Origin: Pelargonium nanum
Taxonomy: Eukaryota; Streptophyta; Magnoliopsida; Geraniales; Geraniaceae
Assembly (NCBI GenBank): GCA_036897485.1
Contig: JAYMTF010001840.1
Coordinates: 1 to 21,077, forward strand
Direction: 5' to 3'
Length of the DNA: 21,077 nt
The position numbers and the translations under genes are program-made. The notes below the pieces were generated by a model. That model worked only from the letters and a program-made list of their open reading frames with translations, had not been told where the DNA came from and ran no database searches. Positions 9,450 to 18,846 of this stretch are shown here, one piece after another. The stretch's first letter is position 1; each line of letters begins with the position of its first letter.

Positions 9450-10157
9450 GGAGCCAATTGCTGCACCATATTACAGACAAAAAGAAACCCAATTACTTCT
9501 AAATTAGAAGCTAATAAAACCCTAAATTTAACTTTCAAGTTTCTTGACAGAACACCCAACAATCCAAAAGGATAAAAATCCAATTTTTAAGACCACAGAG
9601 CTAAAGTAACAACTGGGAGCATAAGGAGCCAATTGCACCATATTACAGACAAAAAGAAACCCATTTACCTCTAAATAAGAAGCTTAAAAACCCTAAATTT
9701 AAATTTGAAGTTACTTGACAGAAAACCCAACAATCCAAAATGATAAAAATCCAATTTTTAAGACCACAGAACTAAAGAAACAACCTCGGAGTGGGACCAC
9801 AGAGCATAAGGAGCCAATTTCACCACATTACAAACAAAAAGAAACTCACTTACCACTAAATAAGAAGCTAAAAAACCCTAAATTTAACTTTCAAGTTTCT
9901 TGACAGAAAACCCAACAATCCAAAAATATAAAAATCCAATTTTTAAGACCACAGAACTAAAGAAACAACTGGGAGCATAAGGAGACAGTTGCACCATATT
10001 ACAGACAAAAAGAAACCCATTTACCTCAAAATAAGATGCTAAAAAACCCTAAATTTAAATTTCAAGTTTCTTGACAGAAAACCCAACAATCCAAAAAGAT
10101 AAAAATTCAATCTTTAAGACCACAGAGCTAAAGAAACAACCTCGGAGTGGGACCATA
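9450..10157. repeat. four-copy tandem repeat (171-185 bp units), each with a telo-box
   Basis: Units begin with GGAG at 9450, 9625, 9810 and 9981 and share long near-identical blocks such as TTACAGACAAAAAGAAACCC, CTTGACAGAAAACCCAACAA and TAAGACCACAGA. Units 2 and 4 end with CCTCGGAGTGGGACCA, while units 1 and 3 have CTGGGAGCATAA there, so the array looks like a duplicated dimer. Each unit has AAACCCTAA (9517-9525, 9688-9696, 9873-9881, 10044-10052). The high similarity between units implies recent amplification. It lies upstream of the bHLH gene. Short ORFs within it are by-products. Confidence 0.92.
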
Positions 10158-10262
10158 TACTAAATGTGTGTACAGAGAAAGAGAAGCATACGAGCAACGA
10201 AACGATAAGGGTTTTGATCAGATGAAGACGAGACAGTGAGTGAGAAGCAAAAGAAAATGCAG

Positions 10263-10282
10263 AGAAAAGCGCGCGCTTTTCT
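10263..10282. promoter_or_regulatory. 20-bp perfect palindrome with GCGCGC core
   Basis: AGAAAAGCGC is followed directly by its complement GCGCTTTTCT. The core contains an (A/C/G)CGCG(T/C/G) word of the type bound by CAMTA factors. Its position just beyond the presumed 5' end of the bHLH transcription unit suggests a promoter element, but that is inference. It is the only such GC-rich palindrome in an AT-rich stretch. Confidence 0.35.
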
Positions 10283-10289
10283 GGTTGTT

Positions 10290-10526
10290 CGTTGGTTCCG
10301 TACTCTGTTGTCTGTACGGTAGTCTAACGTTGACCAGAGATGAAAAACCTATTTTGCCCCTAAAAGAATCAAACTTTGGGGGTATTTTGGACTTTACAGC
10401 TAGAGCTGACTATTTGGTTTGGTACTCTGTAATGTAATGTTGACCAGAGATGAAAACCCTATTTTGCCCCTAAAAGATAGGAGATTATCACCTGACATCG
10501 AGGGTTTTTTGGACTTTAGCGTTAAA
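10290..10526. repeat. two-copy tandem duplication (about 110 bp) with TTGACC words
   Basis: The block GTTGACCAGAGATGAAAA, then CCTATTTTGCCCCTAAAAG, is present at about 10329-10366 and again at about 10439-10476. Both copies are preceded by GTACTCTGT and followed by TTTTGGACTTTA. The two copies have diverged between these anchors. Each includes TTGACC, the core of a W-box (WRKY site), though nothing shows that it is used. It lies upstream of the bHLH gene. Confidence 0.65.
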
Positions 10527-10700
10527 CCCGACAATTTGAGTCATAACATACGACACGTACGGTTTAAGTTTAGTTTGTTTTATATCGTGTTCATGTCAAA
10601 CTCGTTTATTCCGCCTAACATGTTCAAGTAAACAAGTTGAAGGAGTTGGTCATACGAACCCGTTCATGAGAGTGTCGTGTTCGTATCATGTAATTTAAGA
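10525..10700. repeat. dispersed CACGAC/TCGTGTTC-type repeat, intergenic copy
   Basis: It contains ACGACACGTACGG, TATCGTGTTCATGTCAAACTC and GTGTCGTGTTCGTATCATG, close in style to the stretches in TVP38-gene intron 8, R3H-gene intron 2 and SmD1 intron 2. It lies between the bHLH upstream region and the 3' end of the R3H gene. The boundaries are approximate. Confidence 0.4.
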
Positions 10701-10929
10701 TTGCATTTGACGAGAGAGACCAAATAGCTTTAGATTCATCAAAATTGTTCTAAAAAACATTATCTTCCAACAATAGCTAATTCTGTACTTAAGTAATGCA
10801 TTTTTTGTTGATCAAAATAAGATATTCGACATGTAAAATGAGCAGATCTTTACAGCCAAAGAGACATAAAATTAGGTCATAATTAGGGTTTCTTTATATG
10901 AACATAGATGGGAGACGCCGAATCGAGAA

Positions 10930-13900
10930 CTACCAAACCCCTTCTTTGGACATCTTCAAGAAATGAGCCATGGTGATGTTAGGAAGCTCGATAGAACCCG
11001 TTTTCTTCTTCTTGATCCTCGTCATCTTCAATGCCTCGGTGCTATTAGACTGTGTCTCGGTTACTGATACCAAGTCGTAGAACTGTTCCAAGACGAATGT
11101 AATAAGTTAGATTACCGTATAATAAGTAAAAATATATATTGGGCGAGTTAACAAAGTTGCTATTCCACATTGGAGCAAGAAAGGAGTGTTACCTCGCAAA
11201 CTCCGTGAAGCAACAATCTATGAAATGGATCTTGAACTTGAAGCGTGAGAACATCATTGTTCGTGCCCTCCTTGATAAAGGTACGAAGACAATCCTTTTG
11301 AAAATGAAAAAAAAAAAAGTGTGTTATATTATAGCTACAAAGATTCGGTTAATGCTCGTCAAGAAAACTTGACGCAATGTTAAGGTTGTTTGCCGAGTGC
11401 AAATGACAATGATGTCATGGGTCTCTCTGCAAAAGCAAGAGTAAGACTACGCACATGAATGACCCTTCCCAAACCCTTAATGGTGGGAACCTCGTGCACT
11501 TGACCGTTCTTCATAGAGAATGAGAACAAAGAAAATCTTCCGGGGGTGTTAGTAAATCCTAACAAGATGGAAGAACTCGGAAGTTGTGAAATGGTAATGT
11601 TGATAACCTCTAGAAATATTGGTTTACCCAGCGGTTGACAAGAAAGACTATGTAAATCGAGAGAAACTTCATGATAAGCCATTGCATCACTAACATTTTG
11701 AACGATAAATGACGACCAAAAGCCTAGAATAGAAGCAATGCTTAAAAGATGATGCATTAACTTCCATCACCACCACACAAGTAAGGCCAATTCATACCTA
11801 TCTTCCCTCGTGACAAGAATACAATGAATTTCAAATTACATCAGATTGCGTTTGGATTCTTGAACTTAACTTGAAATGTTGTATTTTAATTAGAAACCAA
11901 ATGTTTGGAAAATTGTTTTAAATCCAAATCCATATTCTTTGTGCATTCAAACATTGGATTTGACTCAAATCCAAGATCATACAATCAAGAAAACCTCAGG
12001 TTCAAGCTTTTGCTTTTCCTTCGGCATGCATATTTCGTTATCACAAATTACTACTTGAATTTAGTGTGAAAGAAATCAGATTTTGAAAAGTAATATACCT
12101 CATAGATCTCAATAAGCTCTGAAAGAAAGCTACGGCGGATAGCCTCTCTTGTTCGAGGGTCAATTCTATTCCATGCAGTCAAGACAGCCATCTTATCAGC
12201 ATCAACCTCAACTTTCCTCTTTGTCGATGAGCTTTTCAGTGCATTAATAATATTAGCCTACCACAAAGAAACAAAGACAAGTGTCGCTATGGATAATACA
12301 TACGGAAGATGCATCTACGACCCAATATAAAGGAAAGAGAAATGCCTATATCTAAGAAAATCAAATTTAAAACCATAACGGTAACACCGCATTTTGTCAA
12401 ATCCTTTGGGTCCTCAAACAACACGCAAAAAAAAATAAAATGAAGCATGTACCTAAGAAGATATGCATGAGCTATCACTTATAATAAGACTGACATTCAT
12501 AAGCAATTCAAAAGAAAATATACAGCACAACAAATACGTCTAAAATCATGTGTTTATATTGAAAAAGACCTCTTTGTCCATGTCTATAGTCCTAAAGTTG
12601 TCCCATTCTCTCCCATTAGTCATGCAAAATGGTGATAGCGGCACATCATCACCTGTAAATAACCACATAAGAACGACCTTGAAACGTGATGAAAAGTAAG
12701 TATAACAAAGAAGCATTACAAAACGTATGCATTCATGAGCTATGACTCTATCCTATTTTCACAAACGCGTTGCTCCGGACTAGCGTATCTAGAAGATACT
12801 GAATTTAAAGGCGTATAATACCATAAAATTCTCAAACTTTAATCATTAATTATCATACTCATGGTATCATTAGCAGATGAATATTAAAATTTGTTTAACG
12901 TAAAATTACCCCATGGCGGCGGGGCAAACAAGCCTCTAATTTCCTCGGCATTCAAGCGGGGAACAAGCTCCATCAACAAACGATCATTTAACCACCTGCG
13001 AGAGCGGCGGTTGCTAACCTACAATGGGAAAACGCACATGATAATTCGTAACCTTGAGAAGGATTAAGAACCTATTAGTCATGTGACAACACCAGACTAT
13101 ATCGTGATACAAAGATATGCGACCTCCGATCTGTAGATAGTAATGTCAACAAAGTATCTTTTCTAGTTCCCCCGAGGGAGCCAAATTACCATTAAGGACT
13201 CATAGCAATTACTCCGGGAATTTCAGTGAACTGAAAAAATGACACCAAAAGAACGCATCCCCAATCAAGCTGTCCATCTATACAATCCGTTAAAAAATAT
13301 TCTATTTATAACACAATCGAGGAAGAACCCATTAGGACTCTCAAAGAATGAATTTTTCCTCTGATAAGTTAAATGTCAAATGGTTTAACCGAGATGTTCA
13401 TTCTTTACTTATTGTAATTGTAAAATGACGATTAGTTCAAAGCAAATAGTAACATAGAGACATAATTAGAGCTTGTAATTCGTGTGTGCGTATCGTATCG
13501 AACACGACACGTTTATGAACACATATGACAAAACACAGACACGTTGAACACGACACGATTGACACGAACACGACCCAATACATTTTGCATGATAAAACCA
13601 ACATGTTTGACACAATAGCAAATATTTAGAAAATTACTTTTGTAGTCAAGCTCTCCAGAAACTCAATCTTCTCTTCAATCAAAACACCACGAGCCCTTTT
13701 AGGAAATTCTCCTGCAAACCAAATAAAAAACACTGAATTTTCTAACAAAACAACAAAATTGAAGTAAAAACAAACTCAAAAAACGAAATGGGTACATAAA
13801 AACAACACAAAAAACACAAGCTTTCGATATAAAGATTCAAACTTTCGAACTAAATTGACCAATCGATGAAGTGAAATCGAAAAACGGAGATGGGTTTGGG

Positions 13901-13974
13901 GCAAAATCACCTTTGGAGTGGACAATGAGAGGGGACGACATGAACAGGTCTCGTTCTCTCTGCATGACCTCCAT
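10930..13974 (-). CDS. R3H-domain nucleic-acid-binding protein, seven exons, 247 aa
   Basis: Exons, in transcript order: 13911-13974, 13638-13711, 12910-13018, 12570-12652, 12099-12257, 11193-11294, 10930-11082. They total 744 nt and keep phase throughout. The N-terminal half (about 23-163) reads like the R3H-associated N-terminal domain, with RRSRRWLNDRLLMELVPRLN, LFAPPPWGDD, NGREWDNF and RTREAIRRSFLSELIE. The R3H domain follows (about 164-215): DCLRTFI, LTLQVQDPF, then RLLLH supplying the R-x3-H signature (Arg189, His193), then GVCEFYDLVS. The tail has a basic RIKKKK patch. R3H domains bind single-stranded nucleic acid; the plant protein's role is not known to me. The ATG at 13974 is the first in its frame after an upstream TAG. 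Intron 4 has a weak donor (GAG-GTCTTT). The size is normal for plant single-domain R3H proteins. Confidence 0.9.
11295..12098 (-). other. intron 5 of the R3H gene, containing an unexplained 125-codon ORF
   Basis: This 804-nt intron separates SELIEIYE from DCLRTFIKEG; its acceptor is the TTTTCAAAAG just before GATTGTC. Inside it, on the same strand as the gene, 11380-11757 is open for 125 codons, from an ATG at 11757-11755 to a stop at 11380-11382. The translation has mixed, protein-like composition but no motif I can name. Bases 11848-11858 (GCGTTTGGATT) and later GGATTTG/CAAATCC words suggest a worn mobile element next to it. Confidence 0.5.
12258..12569 (-). other. intron 4 of the R3H gene, nothing recognised
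   Basis: This 312-nt intron runs between IDMDKE and ANIINAL. The donor GTCTTTTTC is poor, while the acceptor TTTGTGGTAG is normal. Frame and family continuity support the join. No insertion or RNA gene was seen. Confidence 0.6.
13480..13610. repeat. dispersed CACGAC-type repeat in R3H-gene intron 2
   Basis: ATCGAACACGACACGTTTATG (about 13497-13517), ACACGTTGAACACGACACG and TTGACACGAACACGACCC make up a dense cluster inside the 619-nt intron 13019-13637. It matches the style of three other stretches in this window. The rest of the intron shows nothing notable. Confidence 0.45.
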
Positions 13975-14149
13975 GGTTGATCGAGCAAGTGGGTCTCTGA
14001 ATTCTTCTTCGCTAGATTGTCTGAATCTGTATTTAGGAAAGGTGGTTGACGAGCAGAGGACGAGAGATGAAACCTCGGAGAAGAGAGGACCAAACCACGA
14101 AAACGATCGTCTATTTTTAGGATTGTGCCTTGCCTAAGGTTTTTGGTGA

Positions 14150-14158
14150 TTAGGGTTT
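14150..14158 (-). promoter_or_regulatory. telo-box upstream of the R3H gene
   Basis: TTAGGGTTT on the plus strand is AAACCCTAA in the orientation of the R3H gene, about 180 bp upstream of its ATG. Telo-boxes are common near transcription starts of plant genes for translation and nucleic-acid metabolism. Use here is inferred from position only. Confidence 0.4.
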
Positions 14159-14159
14159 G

Positions 14160-16610
14160 CAATTCGGGTTTCAGGTTTATAATTAAAGTGGTGAATCTAA
14201 CCCGGTCCGCATATTTGTATATTAGGATAGAATTGGCAATTGGACCGTTTGTGTGTTTTAGAATTAAATTTTAGTTTTATTGCATTCTTCTATATGTTAT
14301 CTTTTCGTTGATGGGTTATACATAATTTTTTGTGGTATGTGGAGTTTATAGTAGTCGTTTTACTAAGAAATATGCTTGATTGGGTCTTAGTTTGAACTCT
14401 CACGCCTTAAATGTGCTCGTACTTAGGAGATGTATTAGATGATTCTCAAACAATGCCCCAGTGGCTACTTGTGTAAGAGGTTCCATCCATACTTATAGTA
14501 CCCAAAAAATGTGAAAACCCCATTTTTTTCATTAAATAACTTGTAAGTATCTATAATCTTAATGAATTATTGAAAATTTTGTTTTATCGCCTTACTATTC
14601 GTCTTACATTTTGAATGGTGGGTCATAAGTAATTTTTTAATGTATGTGGAGCTCGTAACAGCCATTTTACTTACACAACTCGTTTTAAGACCGAACACTA
14701 TATTTTATCTTTACAAATATGAGACATGTGTGATTTCTAGAGGTTTGTAAAGCTTGTAGTGAATGTTTAAATAAAATTGTTCCTTTAAAAATCAAACACC
14801 TTGTTTTGAGTAATATGGTAAGGAGCACGCTCTATTGGGTTCCACGAACCTTTAAACCTACTCGCGACCAACCATTAAAAAGATAAAACATCTAGAAACC
14901 CGAGAAAACAAAATTTCAATGATCCAAACATAGCGCTATATATGAGTTTTTCATTTTTCAATTTATTATAATTTTGAAAGATGAAAAATGGGCCTGAAAA
15001 GCCCAAATGTTTGTTGTTGGGCTAATTATGGGCTGGGCTGAGATTAGGACACCCATAAATTAAATATTATTGTATGGGAATGTCTACGTGGATCCACGGT
15101 GGAATTCATTACCTTGACTTGACGAATCCACCAAATAGAAATTAGTGGAATATATAATATATTAATATAATTAAAGTGATAATTAATTATAAAAAATAAA
15201 ATAAAATAAGTGATAAAGACAACCTTATTTGAGCTCCACGATATCTGGAAAAGTGCATGGCCCAATCAGAATTTGCCGGCCCAACGTCATTTTAAATACG
15301 TTTGAATACTTTGAGCTAAAACTGACGATTAAGATTTCTCGAATACGCGATTGGTGAGACTTGGTCCTCTTACTTTTTCACTATATGTAGTTCAATTATG
15401 TAAAATAAACTTGAACAATTTATAATTTGGGTCAGGTCAGGCAAAACCGTACACTTCACACCTAATGTTTGAAACTTGTAACTCGTTTCCCTTTCGAATT
15501 GGAATTGTATTAGGTTCTTCCAACCCGGCTTGAACGTTGAATCAACACATTACTTTGTAGAGCTGGAATTTGTGTTTCAATTTTGGATTGAGTTTTTTTA
15601 ATTTTCAGTTGTAAGGATCTAATTCGAACCTATCTAAAAAGAGATGTGCATTGTGAATTATATGCGTAAAATTTGAGAGTTTGTGCAAATTCGACTAATT
15701 TGACCCAAATTTCTTGGGTCAAATTTACGCAATACTAGCTTTTAAATACGTTACTCAGTTTTAAGATTCATGCAGTGTCATATTCAAATAGTAGGTTTAA
15801 TTTTGATCATCATATTGAAAGAGTGTAAATTCGATTTTTATCAACCGTATGAGTCTTAAAATCAAACACTTATTACAAAAAGTACGGTAATTATGTAATT
15901 CGGTTATTATATATTAATAAATAATCTCATTATACTATGTTTTTTATGTATATATAATATTTGGACTTTTGATTAGGCTCGCACTATAATTTTATTTTTT
16001 TTATTCATCTAGTTACTTATGGGGTGATCATGACATTGACAACATCGACAAAGACATATTAATCTTTCGTTAATTAAATAATTTGCAATAAATTAAACAT
16101 ATTAATAATAAAAAATTTACATTTGCATGATGACCCAATGTGCATGTATTTTTATGATAACGTAAACATCCATTAATTTAAATTATTTTATAACACAATT
16201 TTGTGTTATTGGATTGTAATTTATGTCTCAATAATGCGAAAATACAAACTTAGTCGTCTCAAAAACAAGTTTTTATTTTAGCAATGAGATTTTTTTTTTC
16301 TTGAAATGATGAGAATTTATTTTGTTCATGTCAATAAATAAATATGAAAAAAATTTCCAATAATACACCTTCACCGACATTTATTTCCTTATAAATATTA
16401 ATTGACAATTTTCCAAATTAAAATATAAATAGTTAGCTACAAAAATAAATGTTAGATAGAATTCAAATTAAATGTCTACATCCACCAGCACTATATGACT
16501 AGGTGATGAATTTTAGATATGAAACTTACTATAATAAGAATAAAAAATTAAATTATTTATTACAAATATCACATTAGTGACATGACAATTTTACCCCTAC
16601 ATTTTTGCTC
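14160..16610. other. AT-rich intergenic region between divergent R3H and TSJT1 genes
   Basis: Both flanking genes point away from this stretch, so it should contain both promoters. No convincing exon was found in either direction. It holds a strong 12-bp-arm hairpin at 15697-15725, a near-palindrome ATAACACAA-TT-TTGTGTTAT at 16190-16209, and CGTGGATCCACG (15087-15098) that overlaps an ACGTGG word. From about 15900 it becomes very AT-rich. No intact mobile element is evident. Confidence 0.5.
15697..15725. repeat. 12-bp perfect inverted repeat with 5-nt loop
   Basis: AATTTGACCCAA (15697-15708) pairs exactly with TTGGGTCAAATT (15714-15725) across the loop ATTTC. An outer, looser pair GCGTAAAATTTG (from 15664) and AAATTTACGC (15721-15730) extends the symmetry. 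There is no T-run that would suggest a terminator, and the function is unknown. Confidence 0.6.
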
Positions 16611-16617
16611 TATAAAT
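16611..16617 (+). promoter_or_regulatory. TATA box of the TSJT1-like gene
   Basis: TATAAAT lies 54 bases upstream of the ATG at 16665. Transcription would begin about 30 bases downstream, near 16642, leaving a short leader of roughly 20-25 nt. No ATG lies in that leader. Confidence 0.5.
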
Positions 16618-16664
16618 GGCTTGGTGAGACACTAACAAAAAACTATTTATTGTGTCTTGAAGAG

Positions 16665-18846
16665 ATGTTAGGAGTATTCAGCAGCAGCATCGTGACGCCA
16701 CCGGAGGAACTGGTGGTCGCCGGAAACCGGTCACCGTCGCCGAAGATGTCGGCGGCGGCGTTGGTGAACCGGTTCGTGGACCGGAGCACGTCGGCCGTCG
16801 CCGTGTCCATGAAGATTGGTGGTGGTGGTGGTGATGTTCACTTGGCCTACACACACCAAAACCAATCTCCTCTACACCCAAGGTAACTTAATTAACTCCA
16901 ATAATTGAAAGTTTGGTAGAGTAAATTAATATTATGGTGAGATGGATTATAGTTTTATCTGACACAATGATTGAAGAGATAATTACACCTGATAGATCGA
17001 TTTTTACGTGTTCGATTTATGTTTCCGAACTAAATATAGGTGGGACCCGTGTTTTTATTCTGTTTGTTGAGAGAGAGGGGAGGGGAGGAATGTTATCCAA
17101 ATGCGACATGTTGATCTTGCATCTATTATTAAAGGGTGTTTTGGTCATTTTATACTCAGTTAACGTTGTTAGCCGTTTACAAACAGAATGAAAACACGAG
17201 TTTTCAATATTCTTGATGGTAGAAAATGAGTCAATTATGCGTTATGAGACGTAAATAAGCATGGTCTTATAGTGTAATTCTGTCTAATTCTAGTAATTTT
17301 TATTCGTAATAAAAGTACCGCTTACTTATAAAAATAATTGACATCTTCTTAATTTGACCCAACTGAAGCTTCAATTAATAGATTAACATATTTCAATTTA
17401 CACATTTGACCCCCCAAAAGTAGTTGTTTTACATTTGTGCATATGCATGTAGATCATTTGGTGTGAAGGATGAAATATTTTGCCTATTTGAGGGAGCTTT
17501 GGACAACTTGGGGAGCTTGAGACAAGAATATGGTTTAGCCAAGTCTGCAAATGAAGTTTTGCTCATAATTGAAGCCTACAAAACTCTAAGGGATAGAGCT
17601 CCTTACCCTCCAAACCATATGGTTGCACACCTCATTGGCAATTTCTCCTTTGTTGTCTTTGACAAGTCTACCTCCACTTTGTTTGTCGCTTCGGTAAGTT
17701 CATATCATCATACACCGCTACAACGTGAAATTGTTAAATTTGATCAACGGATAACTTTGACGTTTGATGTATTTTGTATGGACACGTCTACTTCGATTTT
17801 GTGTATATCGTTATTAACTAGTGATTCGATCAATCTGATGTTCCGATCATCGATGACATGTTGTGTATGGACAGGATCAAATTGGGAGGGTCCCACTCTA
17901 TTGGGGGATTACAGGTGATGGTTTTGTGGCATTTGCTGATGATGCTGATTTGCTCAAAGCTGCATGTGGCAAATCACTTGCTTCTTTCCCTCAAGGTATA
18001 TTCATTTTTTTCTTGGAAAAATTCATCGAAATATATTTTGAGAAAAATGAAAACGAGCCATAACTTTTTTACAGTTAAACTAAGTCAAATCAATAAAATC
18101 ATGACTTCATGACATCAACATTTATGTAACGAGCAAATAATCGTCGGAGTTTGGGATATTAAGTTTTTTCTTTCTTCTTTTTTAATATGATTACTAATTG
18201 TTTATCACAAATAAATCATCATGAACACAACATAAACATAAATATAAATAAAATTGAGACAATGGGTTGGATTTTCAGGATGCTTTTACTCAACAACAAT
18301 TGGAGAGCTAAGAAGCTACAAAAATCCCAAGAATAAGATCACTGCAGTTCTTGCACCAGAAGAAGATATTTGGGGAGCAACATTCAAGGTACTAAATGTA
18401 ATTTTATTAGCTACACTAATATAACTAAATAATCACACAATTATCCGCACACAAAAAGCTTTAAAACGACCCAAGGATAGTGGCGCAGTTGGCAACACAG
18501 GCTGTTTGAGTGGGAAGAGCGTTTGCGCCCGATTCTCGCTCAACACACCCCTGGAGAAAGAGATGAGCTTTAACTGCGACTTACCCTCGAATGAGGATAA
18601 GCCCGAGGGTGAAAAACGGCTTGAAGGTGCCAACCGCAAGTTTGCGGTCCCGCTTAGAAACCTCATGGTTTAGACTGAAAAAAAAGCTCTAAAGCGCACA
18701 ACTTTTGACATATTTATGAACATCGTTGTCTAAATTTAGACGTGTTTCATCTTGTGCATAATAATGTATAACGTAAAGTAACATAACTATTGATTATTTG
18801 TGACTGTTAGGTGGAAGGACCAATTGTTCTTGCAGGTTCAGAATAG
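16665..18846 (+). CDS. TSJT1: TSJT1 / aluminium-induced protein family (DUF3700, YGL and LRDR motifs), five exons, 241 aa
   Basis: Exons 16665-16882, 17453-17693, 17875-17995, 18279-18388 and 18811-18846 total 726 nt and keep phase. The protein starts MLGVFSSSIVTPPEEL, the normal family N-terminus. It carries YGLAKSANE (YGL at 99-101), TLRDRAPYPPNH (LRDR at 118-121), GNFSFVVFDKSTSTLFVAS, VPLYWGITGDGFVAFADDA and EEDIWGATFKVEGP. The family has the fold of class II (Ntn-type) glutamine amidotransferase domains. Residue 2 is Leu, where active amidotransferases have Cys, so catalysis is not expected; this is the norm for the family. Members are named for tobacco stem-specific TSJT1 and for aluminium-, auxin- or dark-induced transcripts, and their biochemical role is unsettled. 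A GGT microsatellite expands a glycine run (52-56) before DVHLAYTHQNQSP. The tail ends soon after KVEGP, as is usual. Confidence 0.95.
16883..17452 (+). other. intron 1 of the TSJT1-like gene, nothing recognised
   Basis: This 570-nt intron has a good donor (AAG-GTAACT) and acceptor (CATGTAG). It splits an Arg codon within the conserved HPRSFGVKDEIFC. It contains a short GAGAGAGAGGGGAGGGGAGG purine tract near 17070-17090 and no element I can name. Confidence 0.6.
18453..18693 (+). mobile_element. tRNA-derived SINE in intron 4 of the TSJT1-like gene
   Basis: The 214-bp body (about 18467-18680) is markedly GC-richer than the surrounding intron. It has a box A TGGCGCAGTTGG (18481-18492) and a degenerate box B GCCCGATTCTC (18527-18537), 35 bases apart, as in tRNA-derived elements. 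Flanks AAAAAGCTTTAAAACG (18453-18468) and AAAAAGCTCTAAAGCG (18681-18696) look like an aged target-site duplication. A short A-run precedes the right copy, as in an A-tailed SINE. It has the same orientation as the gene. The open frame on the opposite strand within it is not coding. Confidence 0.7.

Larger units (their letters stand above)
8852..10262 (-). other. probable 5' leader/upstream region of the bHLH gene, possibly with a 5'UTR intron
   Basis: About 1.4 kb upstream of the bHLH ATG holds no coding exon I can support. In transcript sense, TTACTAACTAATG followed by a pyrimidine-rich stretch and CATAAAG lies directly before GTAACATG at the start codon. This looks like a branch point and 3' splice site, so a 5'UTR intron is plausible. 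A non-coding first exon could then lie around 10160-10260. The region holds a MITE-like inverted repeat, a SINE and a tandem array, listed separately. A cDNA would decide whether it is intron or promoter. Confidence 0.35.

Noticed and set aside
9450..10157. Regular repeats that might be taken for a CRISPR array.
   Set aside because: Whole 171-185 bp units repeat, not short repeats with unique spacers, and the DNA is plant nuclear.
13776..14162. A 128-codon minus-strand ORF overlapping the R3H start.
   Set aside because: It is in another frame from the MEVMQRERD reading, runs through the intron 1 donor and shows no domain. At most part of it could act as an overlapping upstream ORF if transcription starts beyond 14162.
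16605..16664. An extended N-terminus for the TSJT1-like protein from upstream of MLGVF.
   Set aside because: The upstream start would be TTG, and it overlaps the TATA box. The family starts at MLGVF.
18433..18666. A 77-codon minus-strand ORF in TSJT1 intron 4.
   Set aside because: It lies almost wholly within the SINE and is on the opposite strand.
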